Source: JAZKBN01 sp040388605
GTDB lineage: Bacteria; Bacteroidota; Bacteroidia; Cytophagales; Flexibacteraceae
Direction: 5' to 3'
Assembly: GCA_040388605.1 (NCBI GenBank)
Contig: JAZKBN010000028.1
Span: forward strand, 1 to 64,000
DNA: 64,000 bases
Position 1 is the first letter of the stretch. Each line of letters opens with the position of its first letter. The notes under the pieces were generated by a model. It worked only from the letters and a program-made list of their open reading frames with translations, searched no databases and was not told the DNA's origin. The position numbers were made by a program, and so were the translations under genes. This document shows, piece by piece, positions 44,443 through 52,433 of this stretch.

Positions 44443-44473
44443 TTGCCGGTGCCCTTAAGCAAACGTACCTTTG
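44443..44473 (+). promoter_or_regulatory. Complete promoter for mreCD
   Basis: TTG at 44443-44445, 20 nt, then TACCTTTG at 44466-44473 match the Bacteroidota consensus. The mreC ATG at 44485 follows 11 nt later, so the leader is only a few nucleotides. The promoter overlaps the longer possible start at 44443 and argues against it. Confidence 0.75.
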
Positions 44474-44484
44474 CGGGCTTTCTT

Positions 44485-45321
44485 ATGGGCGGTTTATTCC
44501 TATTCTTCTTTCGCATCAGGGTTTTTATGCTCTTCCTAATACTGGAAGGGTTAAGCCTGTGGTTGCTTTTCAGTGCAAACAGCTACCAGGGAGTTGTTTG
44601 GTTAAACAGCAGCAATGCCGTTGCGGGCCGCATTCTTGAAATTAGCGGCACCGTTAACAGCTATTTTTACCTGAATACCGAAAACGCCGAGCTGGCCCGT
44701 GAAAACGCCAACCTGAACGCCCGCCTGAAAGCCATGGAAGCCGAGCGCGCATCTTTTGGTCTCGACACCATGCATTTTCCGCGACCTATAGAATATAAGT
44801 ACCGGGTAGCCAAAGTAATTAACAACTCGGTAGCCCGTGTAAAAAACTTCATGACCATTAACCGGGGCACTGAAGACGGTATTAAAGCGGGAATGGGCGT
44901 TATATCGGCATTGGGGGTTGTGGGCAGGGTTAAGAATTGTTCGGCTCATTACAGCACTATAACATCGGCCCTCCACAGCGATATGCTGATTTCCGCCGGC
45001 ATAAAGCGCAACAATGCCTTCGGTACCATACGTTGGGAAGGCAATAACCCCTACCAGGCACGCATGCTTTATATTGCCCGGCATATTAAGCCCCTTGTCG
45101 GCGATACCATTATTACCTCAGACTACAGCACCGTGTTCCCGAGCGGCATTATGGTAGGTAAAATTGCCAAAATCAAGCTGAACGACAACGAAACCTTTTA
45201 CGACATAACCGTAAACCTGAGCACCGATTTCAGTACCCTGAGTTACGTTTACGTAATAGAAAACACCCTGAAAGCTGAACGCGACAGCCTGCAGCAACCT
45301 ACTAACCCGGAACTTAAATGA
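44485..45321 (+). CDS. mreC: Rod shape-determining protein MreC
   Basis: From the ATG at 44485 the protein has 278 residues. An N-terminal membrane helix (about residues 10-28, RIRVFMLFLILEGLSLWLLF) is followed by a coiled coil (TENAELARENANLNARLKAME) and a periplasmic beta domain with GTEDGIKAGMGVIS, GVVGRVKN, SDMLISAG and VVFPSGIMVGKIAKI-type text, all standard for MreC. MreC links the MreB cytoskeleton to cell-wall synthases. The stop codon overlaps the mreD start (ATGA), so the two are translationally coupled. No mreB lies in the window; Bacteroidota often place it directly upstream, but here a beta-lactamase gene is upstream instead. Confidence 0.94.
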   Translation: MGGLFLFFFRIRVFMLFLILEGLSLWLLFSANSYQGVVWLNSSNAVAGRILEISGTVNSYFYLNTENAELARENANLNARLKAMEAERASFGLDTMHFPRPIEYKYRVAKVINNSVARVKNFMTINRGTEDGIKAGMGVISALGVVGRVKNCSAHYSTITSALHSDMLISAGIKRNNAFGTIRWEGNNPYQARMLYIARHIKPLVGDTIITSDYSTVFPSGIMVGKIAKIKLNDNETFYDITVNLSTDFSTLSYVYVIENTLKAERDSLQQPTNPELK

Positions 45322-45839
45322 ACAGTAAAGCCATTTTCCGGATAGTAGTTTACTTCCTGAACTTCCTTGCGCTGCAATGGCTGGTTGCACGCAACCTGAA
45401 CCTAGGCGGCATTGCCTTTTGCCATGCCTATATAGGCGCAATTCTCTTGCTGCCAATAGAATTTAACGCCGTTATGGTGCTGTTGCTGGCCTTTGCATCG
45501 GGCCTCATGACCGATGTTTTTTACGATACGCCCGGGCTGCACGCCGCTGCTGCTGTATTTGCAGCATGGCTAAGGCACCTGAACCAAAAAATTCTTACCC
45601 CGGCGGGCGGATACGAAGATTATATGGAAGTATCTGTTGGCAGCATGGGGCTGCGCTGGTACCTGCTGTTTATGCTGCCCGTTTTATTTTTCCACTCGCT
45701 CATGCTGTTCCTGCTTGAATATGCGAGCCTTGATCACATCCTGCTTATTTTGGCGAAAGCAGCGGCATCTTCTGCATTTACCCTGATTATTATTCTTATT
45801 GTTCAGAATGCACTGTACAGGCCGCAGGGTAACCGCTGA
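45318..45839 (+). CDS. mreD: Rod shape-determining protein MreD
   Basis: The 173-residue membrane protein has about five hydrophobic helices (IVVYFLNFLALQWL, IGAILLLPIEFNAVMVLLLAFASGL, YLLFMLPVLFFHSLMLFLLEY, LILAKAAASSAFTLIIILIV) and the MreD signature FASGLMTDVFYDTPGLHAAA. It acts with MreC in the elongasome. Its ATG overlaps the mreC stop by 4 nt. The usual next genes of this cluster (pbp2, rodA) are absent; the following gene is convergent. Confidence 0.92.
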   Translation: MNSKAIFRIVVYFLNFLALQWLVARNLNLGGIAFCHAYIGAILLLPIEFNAVMVLLLAFASGLMTDVFYDTPGLHAAAAVFAAWLRHLNQKILTPAGGYEDYMEVSVGSMGLRWYLLFMLPVLFFHSLMLFLLEYASLDHILLILAKAAASSAFTLIIILIVQNALYRPQGNR

Positions 45840-45856
45840 TTTATAAAAACAGAATG

Positions 45857-47365
45857 CTATTGGGTATGCAAATACCCCATTCCGCTTAAAATGCGGGATA
45901 TACTGTCTTTCATTTGACTGAAGCCTCCGGAGTAGCGGTTTACCATGAGCGCAAAGCAATACTTCTCCCCTTTCCTGTCGGTAAAATAGCCGGCATAGCA
46001 CAATACGCGGGTAAGGGTTCCGCTTTTGCCGCGCAGGTTACCTGCGGCAGGGGTACCTATGCATAAATCTTTAAGGGTACCGCTCTGCCCTGCTATTGCC
46101 AAGGAATTACTGAAGGCATCAGAAGCCTTATCGCGGCTCATGAGGAAAAACACCTGGCTCATGGCGGCGGGTGTTACAGCATTGGTGGGTGAAAGGCCGC
46201 TGCCGTCGGTCATCATGAGCTCATCACGCTCAATACCGCGGCTTTTCCAAAAGTCTGAAACGGCATCAATGCCGGCTTGTGTGGTGGCATCGCCCAGTTT
46301 CTTCTTTCCTATGGTTTTCAGCAGCGATTCCGCATACAGGTTCAGGCTGAAAATATTGGTTTTAGCCACCAAATCGCTGAGCGGCGGACTTTGGTAAGCA
46401 TCTATTACAGTACGGGACAGTGAATCTGTAACCTTCCCGAAATCACGGCGGCGAATGCGGGTGGTAATAGGGTCGGCTGTTATTTCAAGGCCTGCTGTGC
46501 GAAGCTTATCGCTCAATCTTCGGGCAAGAAATAGTGCCGGGTCGGGCATTGCGCCTTTAATGCTGTATCCGTTTGGCGAAGCCGGTAAGGTACCGCTCAT
46601 AATGCGGTGCCATGAATAAGGAGCGCCATATATATAGGCATTGTCGCCGCTGTGCGGGGCGCTGTATTTTACGTAATTGTTGAGCTCAAGGCCGGGTATT
46701 TCAGGGTCAATGGTTTTTACGGCTGCAAATTCTTTTGCTTTTCCTGCCTTAAAAATCACCTTGTAAAAGTTATCGCATACATTAAGTCCGCTTACAGGTG
46801 CGCCAAAATAATTCCCTATATCTGACCATGCCCAGCCGGGGGCTGCCATGTTTTCATCAAAGGCATCAGCATCGGCAATAACGGCCCCGTTAATTTTCTT
46901 AATCCCGGCATCGGAAACGGCTTTGCTCCAGCGATCAAGCAGTTGCTTTAAATCCGGTCTGTCCGGAAAGCGTTCAGAGCATAGGCTGGGGTCCCCGGTA
47001 CCGCGAATGTAGAGGTTGCCGTTAAGCGTACCGTCTTTATCGGTTTTACCGTCATATTCAAGATAGGTGCTGAACTTGTATTCGGGCCCAAGCAGGCCGA
47101 GTGCAGCGCCTGTGGTAATGGTTTTAAGCGTGCTGGCAGGGGTCAGCAGCTTGCCGGCGTTAACATCTATTACCTGCCTGCCGGTGCTCAGATTCCTGAG
47201 CGAATAACCCAGCTGCCCGTGTATTAGGTTTGGCGACGAAGCCAAAACTTCCACTCGCTTTTGCAGTTCGGCAATTGAAATATCCTGGGCAGATAGTGCA
47301 GCAGGCAAAATAATGCAGTATAAGCAGGTGCCGAAAAATGAAATAAGCCCGGTATAATGGCGCAT
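45857..47365 (-). CDS. dacB: D-alanyl-D-alanine carboxypeptidase/endopeptidase (PBP4, family S13)
   Basis: From the ATG at 47365 the protein has 502 residues and a signal peptide ending PAALSAQ. The serine-peptidase motifs are SxxK in TPASTLKTI (Ser78, Lys81), SxN in FSLNLYAESL and KSG in RGKSGTLTRV. The characteristic S13 insert domains lie between the first two motifs. PBP4-type enzymes trim or cleave peptidoglycan cross-links in the periplasm. The frame extends 39 codons upstream but lacks signal-peptide character there. The gene converges with mreD, 17 bp apart, and follows the YceI gene after a hairpin. Confidence 0.94.
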   Translation of the reverse strand: MRHYTGLISFFGTCLYCIILPAALSAQDISIAELQKRVEVLASSPNLIHGQLGYSLRNLSTGRQVIDVNAGKLLTPASTLKTITTGAALGLLGPEYKFSTYLEYDGKTDKDGTLNGNLYIRGTGDPSLCSERFPDRPDLKQLLDRWSKAVSDAGIKKINGAVIADADAFDENMAAPGWAWSDIGNYFGAPVSGLNVCDNFYKVIFKAGKAKEFAAVKTIDPEIPGLELNNYVKYSAPHSGDNAYIYGAPYSWHRIMSGTLPASPNGYSIKGAMPDPALFLARRLSDKLRTAGLEITADPITTRIRRRDFGKVTDSLSRTVIDAYQSPPLSDLVAKTNIFSLNLYAESLLKTIGKKKLGDATTQAGIDAVSDFWKSRGIERDELMMTDGSGLSPTNAVTPAAMSQVFFLMSRDKASDAFSNSLAIAGQSGTLKDLCIGTPAAGNLRGKSGTLTRVLCYAGYFTDRKGEKYCFALMVNRYSGGFSQMKDSISRILSGMGYLHTQ

Positions 47366-47451
47366 GTATTTATTTCCGGGATTTTCCGGGTTGGTAAATG
47401 AAGCCTGCAGCATAGCTTTAAAAAAATGCAAACAGGAATGCGAAGGTAGAA

Positions 47452-47508
47452 AATTAGAAATGCCGATTGAAGGCCTACGCAATTAAAGCAGGCATTCAAT
47501 CGGCATTT
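47452..47508 (-). terminator. Hairpin between yceI-type gene and dacB
   Basis: A 14-bp perfect inverted repeat (AAATGCCGATTGAA at 47458-47471, TTCAATCGGCATTT at 47495-47508) encloses a loop with a nested GCCT/AGGC stem. On the minus strand it is followed by TTTCTAATTTTC. It starts 22 nt past the stop codon of the YceI-family gene. Confidence 0.8.
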
Positions 47509-47529
47509 AAACTATACCGGTGGTATAAA

Positions 47530-48315
47530 TCAGCGTTTGGCTTTTATACGCAGGCTCAGCTTCACCTCAGGACGAATCATTTTATCGCCCAGGCTTTTTT
47601 CCGTTCCGTAAGAAACACCCCAAGCCGACCTGTCGATAATAAACTTAGCTTCAGCCAAAAACGAAGTATCGCTTATAACCACACGTGCGGGAAAGGTTAT
47701 ACCCCTCAGGCTGTCTTTTATGGTCAGGTTACCGGTTATGGTATGTGTGGGCATTATAGTTGTAAAACGCGTGGTATCCCGCTCCTTCTCAGCAATGGTT
47801 GGCTCCATAAACGGGTTTACCGATGTTATTTCGAAACGGGCATCGGGGAAATGCTCGGTATTAAAAAAATCAGGTCCTTTAAGGTGAGCCAGCAGCTTGG
47901 TTTTTGATGCCTGGTCCATACCGGCATCAGTAGCCTCTATGCTGTTCATATTAACCAATATGCTTCCGCCTACAATAAGGCCGTTCTCTACAGCCACCCG
48001 ACCTTTGCTCAGCTTCAGGCGTCCGCCATGGCCTTCGCCTATCAGTTTTGCGCCTTCCCAATCCAGGTAAGATGCATTTATATCGGCAAGGTATTCAACA
48101 CTGCCCGGGCCTTCTTTAAGGCTGTCGGTATGCGCATTGCCGGCTGTTGCCACGCTGCCTTCAGGCGCCCGGTTACAGGAGCTGAAAAAAGGCATTATAA
48201 GTATTGCCGAAGCAGCAGAACTAATGAAAGCGATTCGCCGTAATTTGCAGACAGGTATGCCGCTATTGGCAGGAAATAAGGAGTAAACAGTTTCGAACAG
48301 CTTTTTAAATAACAT
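47530..48315 (-). CDS. YceI-family lipoprotein
   Basis: The 261-residue protein has a long N-terminal leader with a hydrophobic stretch and lipobox (MPFFSSC, Cys about 47), so it is probably an envelope lipoprotein. From about residue 70 it shows the YceI lipocalin-like barrel: VAVENGLIVGGSILVNMNSIEATD, LLAHLKGPDFFNTEHFPDARFEITSV, THTITGNLTIKDSLRGITFPARV and FIIDRSAWGVSYG. YceI proteins bind isoprenoids or other hydrophobic ligands; the particular ligand is unknown. No Met is available between the start and the hydrophobic segment, so 48315 is kept although the leader is long. The gene is divergent from the universal stress gene across about 340 bp that holds no other gene. Confidence 0.88.
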   Translation of the reverse strand: MLFKKLFETVYSLFPANSGIPVCKLRRIAFISSAASAILIMPFFSSCNRAPEGSVATAGNAHTDSLKEGPGSVEYLADINASYLDWEGAKLIGEGHGGRLKLSKGRVAVENGLIVGGSILVNMNSIEATDAGMDQASKTKLLAHLKGPDFFNTEHFPDARFEITSVNPFMEPTIAEKERDTTRFTTIMPTHTITGNLTIKDSLRGITFPARVVISDTSFLAEAKFIIDRSAWGVSYGTEKSLGDKMIRPEVKLSLRIKAKR

Positions 48316-48606
48316 GTAATTAAGGTATTGTAAAATAAACAGACCATTTGGCCTGTTGCAAACGTCAGGCCGGCATGTTTCAGCGTGCCAAAATTGCAGA
48401 TTAACAAGAGAAATTAATAATACACATGCACCATTTATTAAACAGCACAGCCTGAACCGGCTCTAAATGCCCCTTGGAAACAGGCAATTCAGGCATTAGG
48501 GCTATTTGTGTTGCTTTTTTTCAGAAACAATAAATAAAACCCTTCAAAGGCATAATTACCGGGCTGTTATAATTGAAAAAGAAAAAAGCCGGTACGCTTA
48601 ATGCTA

Positions 48607-48636
48607 TTGAATAATGCAAAACACAGAATATATTTG
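48607..48636 (+). promoter_or_regulatory. Promoter for universal stress protein gene
   Basis: TTG at 48607-48609, 19 nt, then TATATTTG at 48629-48636 match the consensus. It lies inside the 5' extension of the open frame (which begins at 48601) and so places the true start at 48658, with a leader near 16 nt. Confidence 0.75.
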
Positions 48637-48657
48637 CCACGTCAAATCAACGCAATC

Positions 48658-49497
48658 ATGAAAAATATACTATATCCTACTGACTTCAGCCCTGAGGCCG
48701 GTAATGCGCGTGCAGCAGCATTAACGCTGGCGAAGCTCAGCGGCGCAACCCTCCATTTCCTGCACGTACTTGAGCCGGTAGGCGGCTACGGCTACAGCTT
48801 TACAGGCAATAACGATGACGGCAGCATACTGCAGGTTTACCAGATGAAGCTGATTGAACAGGCTAACGAGGAGCTCAAAAAAGTAGCCCTGTCTTCTGAC
48901 CTTATTGAAATCAACAGTAAGTACGAAGTTGCTGTTGGTGAAATTTACAAAACAGTGCTCGACTACGTAACCGAAAAAAAAATTGATTTGGTTGTTATGG
49001 GCAGCAAAGGCAGCAGCGGCCTTGAAGAAGTGCTTATTGGCAGTAACGCTGAACGCATAGTTCGAATGAGCCCGGTACCTGTGCTGGTTTTCAAAAAGGA
49101 CTCAGCCAATTTTGATGCAAAGAAAATAGCTTTCGCCACTGACCTGAAAAGCAACGGTACCCTGGTAACTGACACGCTGAAAAAAGTTCAGAAGTTATTT
49201 AATGCTGAAATTTTGCTGGTAAATGTGAATACGCCAAACAACTTTTACCGCTCACGCGAAATTGAAGGTTTGCTCGACGGTTACGCAAAAAAACACGGAC
49301 TGAGCAATTACACCTCTCACTCTTACAGCGATACAAGCGAGGAAGACGGCATTCTGCATTTCGCTAAAGAGAATAAAGCCGACCTTATAATAATGGGTAC
49401 CCATGGCCGCACCGGTTTCTCGCACCTGCTCAGCGGCAGCCTGGCAGAAGACGTTGTTAACCACAGCGACACCCCGGTTCTTACCGCAAAAATATAG
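48658..49497 (+). CDS. Universal stress protein, two tandem Usp domains
   Basis: From the ATG at 48658 the protein has 279 residues and two Usp domains. Domain 1 runs from MKNILYPTDFSPEAGNA to the ATP-loop G-x2-G-x9-G-S in MGSKGSSGLEEVLIGSNAE (Gly115, Gly118, Gly128) and PVPVLVF. Domain 2 runs from KKIAFATDLKSNG to MGTHGRTGFSHLLSGSLAE and TPVLTAKI. Both ATP-binding loops look intact. Such proteins are cytoplasmic, dimer-like and induced by starvation or low oxygen; the exact role is not known. Single gene with its own promoter and a downstream terminator. Confidence 0.93.
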   Translation: MKNILYPTDFSPEAGNARAAALTLAKLSGATLHFLHVLEPVGGYGYSFTGNNDDGSILQVYQMKLIEQANEELKKVALSSDLIEINSKYEVAVGEIYKTVLDYVTEKKIDLVVMGSKGSSGLEEVLIGSNAERIVRMSPVPVLVFKKDSANFDAKKIAFATDLKSNGTLVTDTLKKVQKLFNAEILLVNVNTPNNFYRSREIEGLLDGYAKKHGLSNYTSHSYSDTSEEDGILHFAKENKADLIIMGTHGRTGFSHLLSGSLAEDVVNHSDTPVLTAKI

Positions 49498-49532
49498 TTT
49501 TGATGCCCCTAAGCGGGGCAAACTAAAAATAC

Positions 49533-49609
49533 TATTCCCTTCGTAATTCCGATCTACAGCTGACAGGTATTCTGCTGTCTGTTGCGGAAAAACGAAGGGA
49601 ATAACTTTT
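49533..49609. terminator. Bidirectional terminator between usp and efflux operon
   Basis: A perfect 12-bp outer stem (TATTCCCTTCGT at 49533-49544, ACGAAGGGAATA at 49592-49603) encloses a 47-nt loop with a nested GACAG/CTGTC stem. It is followed by six T on the plus strand and by GTATTTTTAG on the minus strand. A small GCCCC/GGGGC hairpin lies just upstream at 49505-49519. Confidence 0.8.
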
Positions 49610-49648
49610 TTATACCGGGGTTAAAGTCCGAAAGGGCAAACTAAGTTT

Positions 49649-51211
49649 TTATTCCCCGTCCCATCCCCCGCCTGCTGCTTTAACAAGCATTACAGTTTGC
49701 ACCAATTGCTCACCCTGCGCAAGAAGCAGGTTGTTTTCAGCATCCAGCGCCGATCTGTCTGCTATAACCACGTTTAAATAATTGCTCAATCCTTTTCTGA
49801 ACTGCTCACGGGCTAAGGCAGCATTAGTCCTTGCCGATGCCAGCGCACGTTGCAGTATCGATACTTGCTCTGCACGGCGTTGCAATTGGTTAAGGGCTTC
49901 CTGTACCTCATGACCTGCACGTCTGATAACCTGCTCATATACCACACGGGCCTGCTGACTGCGGGCATCGGTTGCGGCTACAGCCCCTGCGTTTCTTCCC
50001 CCGGTAAATACGGGTATACTCAGGCCCGCGCTGATTGTCCATATAAGGCTGTTATGTTGCAGAACTTTTTCCGGGGTACCCGCCAAATAGCCAAGCTGAC
50101 CGTTCAGCTTTANNNNNNNNNNAGCCGGTAAATAGGCAGCCTTTGCCACTTCCTGCTGAGATTCCGCACCTTGAAGCAAGGCCCAATATTGCGCCACATC
50201 GGGCCTGCGATTCAGCAGCTTACTTGGAACTGAAAGCGGTATTTTAGGCAAGTCAACATCTGATGCCGCGGTATCTATAAGGAAATTATTAAAAGGCAGG
50301 TTGCATAGCTCAGCCAGGTTATTTTGGGCTGTGCTGCTGTTTCGGCGCAAATCTGTAATGGTGGCTTCAACCGAGGCCAGCTCAATTTCTGCCTGGGTAA
50401 CATCCTGTTGTGTAATCAGGCCTGCTTTATACAGCTGCTGATTAATGGCCAGGCCCTGCCTGCGCGAGTCGAGGGTGCGGTTATAAATACGCAGCCTGCG
50501 GTTCAGGTTAATAACGGTTAAATAATTGGTGGCCACATCGGCAGTAAGGCTAAGCTGAATTACGCTTCGCTCCATTTGCGACGCCCTTATTGTTGCCTCG
50601 TTTGCCAGCAGGCCGTACCTGAATTTGCCCCAAACATCAATCTCATAGCTTACATCGAAAGGCATGCTGTATGTAGAGAGCGTAATTTCCGGCAGGCTCC
50701 CGTTCCCGAACTGGTTTGGCCTGTATGCCGAAAACTTCTGCTTGGTATAACTTGGGTCAAAGTAAACCGAAGGGTACAGGTTTGCACGCAATACGGTAGC
50801 ATTAGCGCGGTTTTCCTGTATGCGGAGTGCTGCCAGCTTCAGGTTCAGGTTGTTTGCAAGGGCTTTTTCCTCCAAATTGGTGAGGGCACTGCTGTTAAAT
50901 ATTTTCCACCAATCGGCCTGCAAACCCGAGTTCTCAGAAGCCGATTCTTCACCTATTTTTAGGGGTACTATGGTATCTGAAACTGCATTTGCTTTTGCAG
51001 ATGAATCAATGCGTATATAATCCTGCCATGCCCTGCCGGTTTGAGCTTCTGAAAATTCAGGTTTCTTTAAGCTCTGCGTTCTGCAGGCCGATTCAATAAT
51101 TAAAAAAAAAGACGTTATAAGCAGGAATAAAGTTCGGCCTTTGGGCAAAGATGTTTTAACCCTTTGCTCCTTTTTAGTACTTCCGTCTCCAGAATGAAGA
51201 GGCTCAATCAT
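49649..51211 (-). CDS. RND efflux outer-membrane factor (TolC/NodT-type lipoprotein), contains assembly gap
   Basis: About 520 residues from the ATG at 51211. A lipoprotein signal (FLLITSFFLIIESAC) is followed by two outer-membrane efflux repeats. Typical pieces are WWKIFNSSALTNLEEKALANNLNLKLAALRI, ANLYPSVYFDPSYTKQ, VATNYLTVINLNRRL, NRRPDVAQYWALLQGAESQ and LSIPVFTGGRNAG. It forms the trimeric outer-membrane duct of the pump. The start overlaps the stop of the membrane-fusion gene (AATGATTGA), indicating coupling. Ten N at 50113-50122 interrupt YLPA..KLNGQ; one added base would read YLPAIKLNGQ, so the gap length is a placeholder. Confidence 0.92.
   Translation of the reverse strand: MIEPLHSGDGSTKKEQRVKTSLPKGRTLFLLITSFFLIIESACRTQSLKKPEFSEAQTGRAWQDYIRIDSSAKANAVSDTIVPLKIGEESASENSGLQADWWKIFNSSALTNLEEKALANNLNLKLAALRIQENRANATVLRANLYPSVYFDPSYTKQKFSAYRPNQFGNGSLPEITLSTYSMPFDVSYEIDVWGKFRYGLLANEATIRASQMERSVIQLSLTADVATNYLTVINLNRRLRIYNRTLDSRRQGLAINQQLYKAGLITQQDVTQAEIELASVEATITDLRRNSSTAQNNLAELCNLPFNNFLIDTAASDVDLPKIPLSVPSKLLNRRPDVAQYWALLQGAESQQEVAKAAYLPAXXXXKLNGQLGYLAGTPEKVLQHNSLIWTISAGLSIPVFTGGRNAGAVAATDARSQQARVVYEQVIRRAGHEVQEALNQLQRRAEQVSILQRALASARTNAALAREQFRKGLSNYLNVVIADRSALDAENNLLLAQGEQLVQTVMLVKAAGGGWDGE
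50113..50122. other. Assembly gap (10 N) inside efflux outer-membrane gene
   Basis: On the coding strand the run sits between GCT and TA-AAG-CTG. Restoring a single base would give Ala-Ile-Lys-Leu in frame, the usual family text. Confidence 0.95.
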
Positions 51212-52373
51212 TTTTGGCCTCCTTTCCCGGGCTTTGTTTGCCTTTACCCACAGCAGTATTGTTGCGGCCTTCTTTGCCGGTCTCCTTTTTCTCCTCGGGT
51301 TTTGCAAGGCGTACTTCTTCGCCTTCTTTTAATTCGTTGGTCGGAAAGTTCACCAGCCTGCGACCGGGAATTGCCCCGCTTACTACCTCAACAGTAATTC
51401 CGTTATCGAGGCCAAGCAATATGGGTTTAATGTGAATGTGGTTGCTGCTGTCTATTTCTACAACATAGGGCTTATCGTTATTCAGGAGCAAGGCTGTGGC
51501 ATTTAATATTACCGGGGCATTTTTGCGAATGATGGTCATATTCAGTTCGGTGTACATGCCTGCCAAAAGCTTATGGTCGGTATTTTCGGTTTCGAAAACT
51601 GCGGTCAGGGTGCGGGCCTGCTCGCTGAGTGCGCCTGAAGTGCGAACCAGGCGGGCGGTAAAAGTTTTACCGGGAAATTCCCTGAATGTCATTTGGGCAT
51701 CAAGGCCCGGTTGCATATAAAAGGCCCAGGCCTGCGGAACTTCTGTAAAAATGCGCAGCCTGCTCACCTGTTCCACGCGAAACAATTCAGCGCCCGATGA
51801 GGTGCCTGCATTTACAAGGCTCCCGAAATCCACATTTCGGGCCGTAACCACACCATTAAACGGCGCTGTAATACGTTTGAATTTTGCCTGTGCCTCCAGC
51901 TGCCGACGTGTGGCAACAGCTCCTTCATAAGCAGCCTTGCGTGTATCTCGGTCCTGTTCAGATACTGCTCCGGGCATGGTTACGCTATTCACCCTGTCGA
52001 GGTTTGCTTTGCTTAAAGATTCAGATGCACGGGCCTGGTCTATTTGCCGATCAAGCTCCGGGGTTTCAATCTCGGCCATTAGCTGACCTTCGGTTACAGG
52101 GTCGCCTATATCCACATACCATTTTTTAATATAGCCGTTTACCCGGCCGTTAATAGCGGTTTGCAAATAAGGCTGCAGGCTGCCCGGCAATACTATGCTT
52201 AAGGTATCGGAACCCTTTTCAGCAAAAACAGGCCTTACCACCGGGCGGGAGTCCGGTTTTTCCGCATGCCTTTCTGCGCGTGCCTGCCTCCTGCTGATAA
52301 CCAGCCATACGCAAACCGCGACAGTACCAAGCAGGAAAACCCAAATAATTACAAGCCTGAAAATCCTGTTCAT
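51204..52373 (-). CDS. RND efflux membrane fusion protein (HlyD/AcrA-type)
   Basis: The 389-residue protein has one N-terminal membrane helix (LVIIWVFLLGTVAVCVWLVI). The biotinyl-lipoyl halves are GRVNGYIKKWYVDIGDPVTEGQLMAEIETPELDRQ and FKRITAPFNGVVTARNVDFGSLV, with a helical hairpin between them. Beta-barrel and membrane-proximal domains follow. The C-terminus is an unusual Lys/Glu/Gly-rich tail of about 35 residues. It is the periplasmic adaptor between the RND pump gene upstream and the outer-membrane factor gene, whose start it overlaps by 8 nt. Confidence 0.93.
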   Translation of the reverse strand: MNRIFRLVIIWVFLLGTVAVCVWLVISRRQARAERHAEKPDSRPVVRPVFAEKGSDTLSIVLPGSLQPYLQTAINGRVNGYIKKWYVDIGDPVTEGQLMAEIETPELDRQIDQARASESLSKANLDRVNSVTMPGAVSEQDRDTRKAAYEGAVATRRQLEAQAKFKRITAPFNGVVTARNVDFGSLVNAGTSSGAELFRVEQVSRLRIFTEVPQAWAFYMQPGLDAQMTFREFPGKTFTARLVRTSGALSEQARTLTAVFETENTDHKLLAGMYTELNMTIIRKNAPVILNATALLLNNDKPYVVEIDSSNHIHIKPILLGLDNGITVEVVSGAIPGRRLVNFPTNELKEGEEVRLAKPEEKKETGKEGRNNTAVGKGKQSPGKEAKND

Positions 52374-52433
52374 TTTAATTAATTATGCCCTTTGCCTGCT
52401 AAAACGCAACAGGCATTCGGGGTGAAGCAAAAT

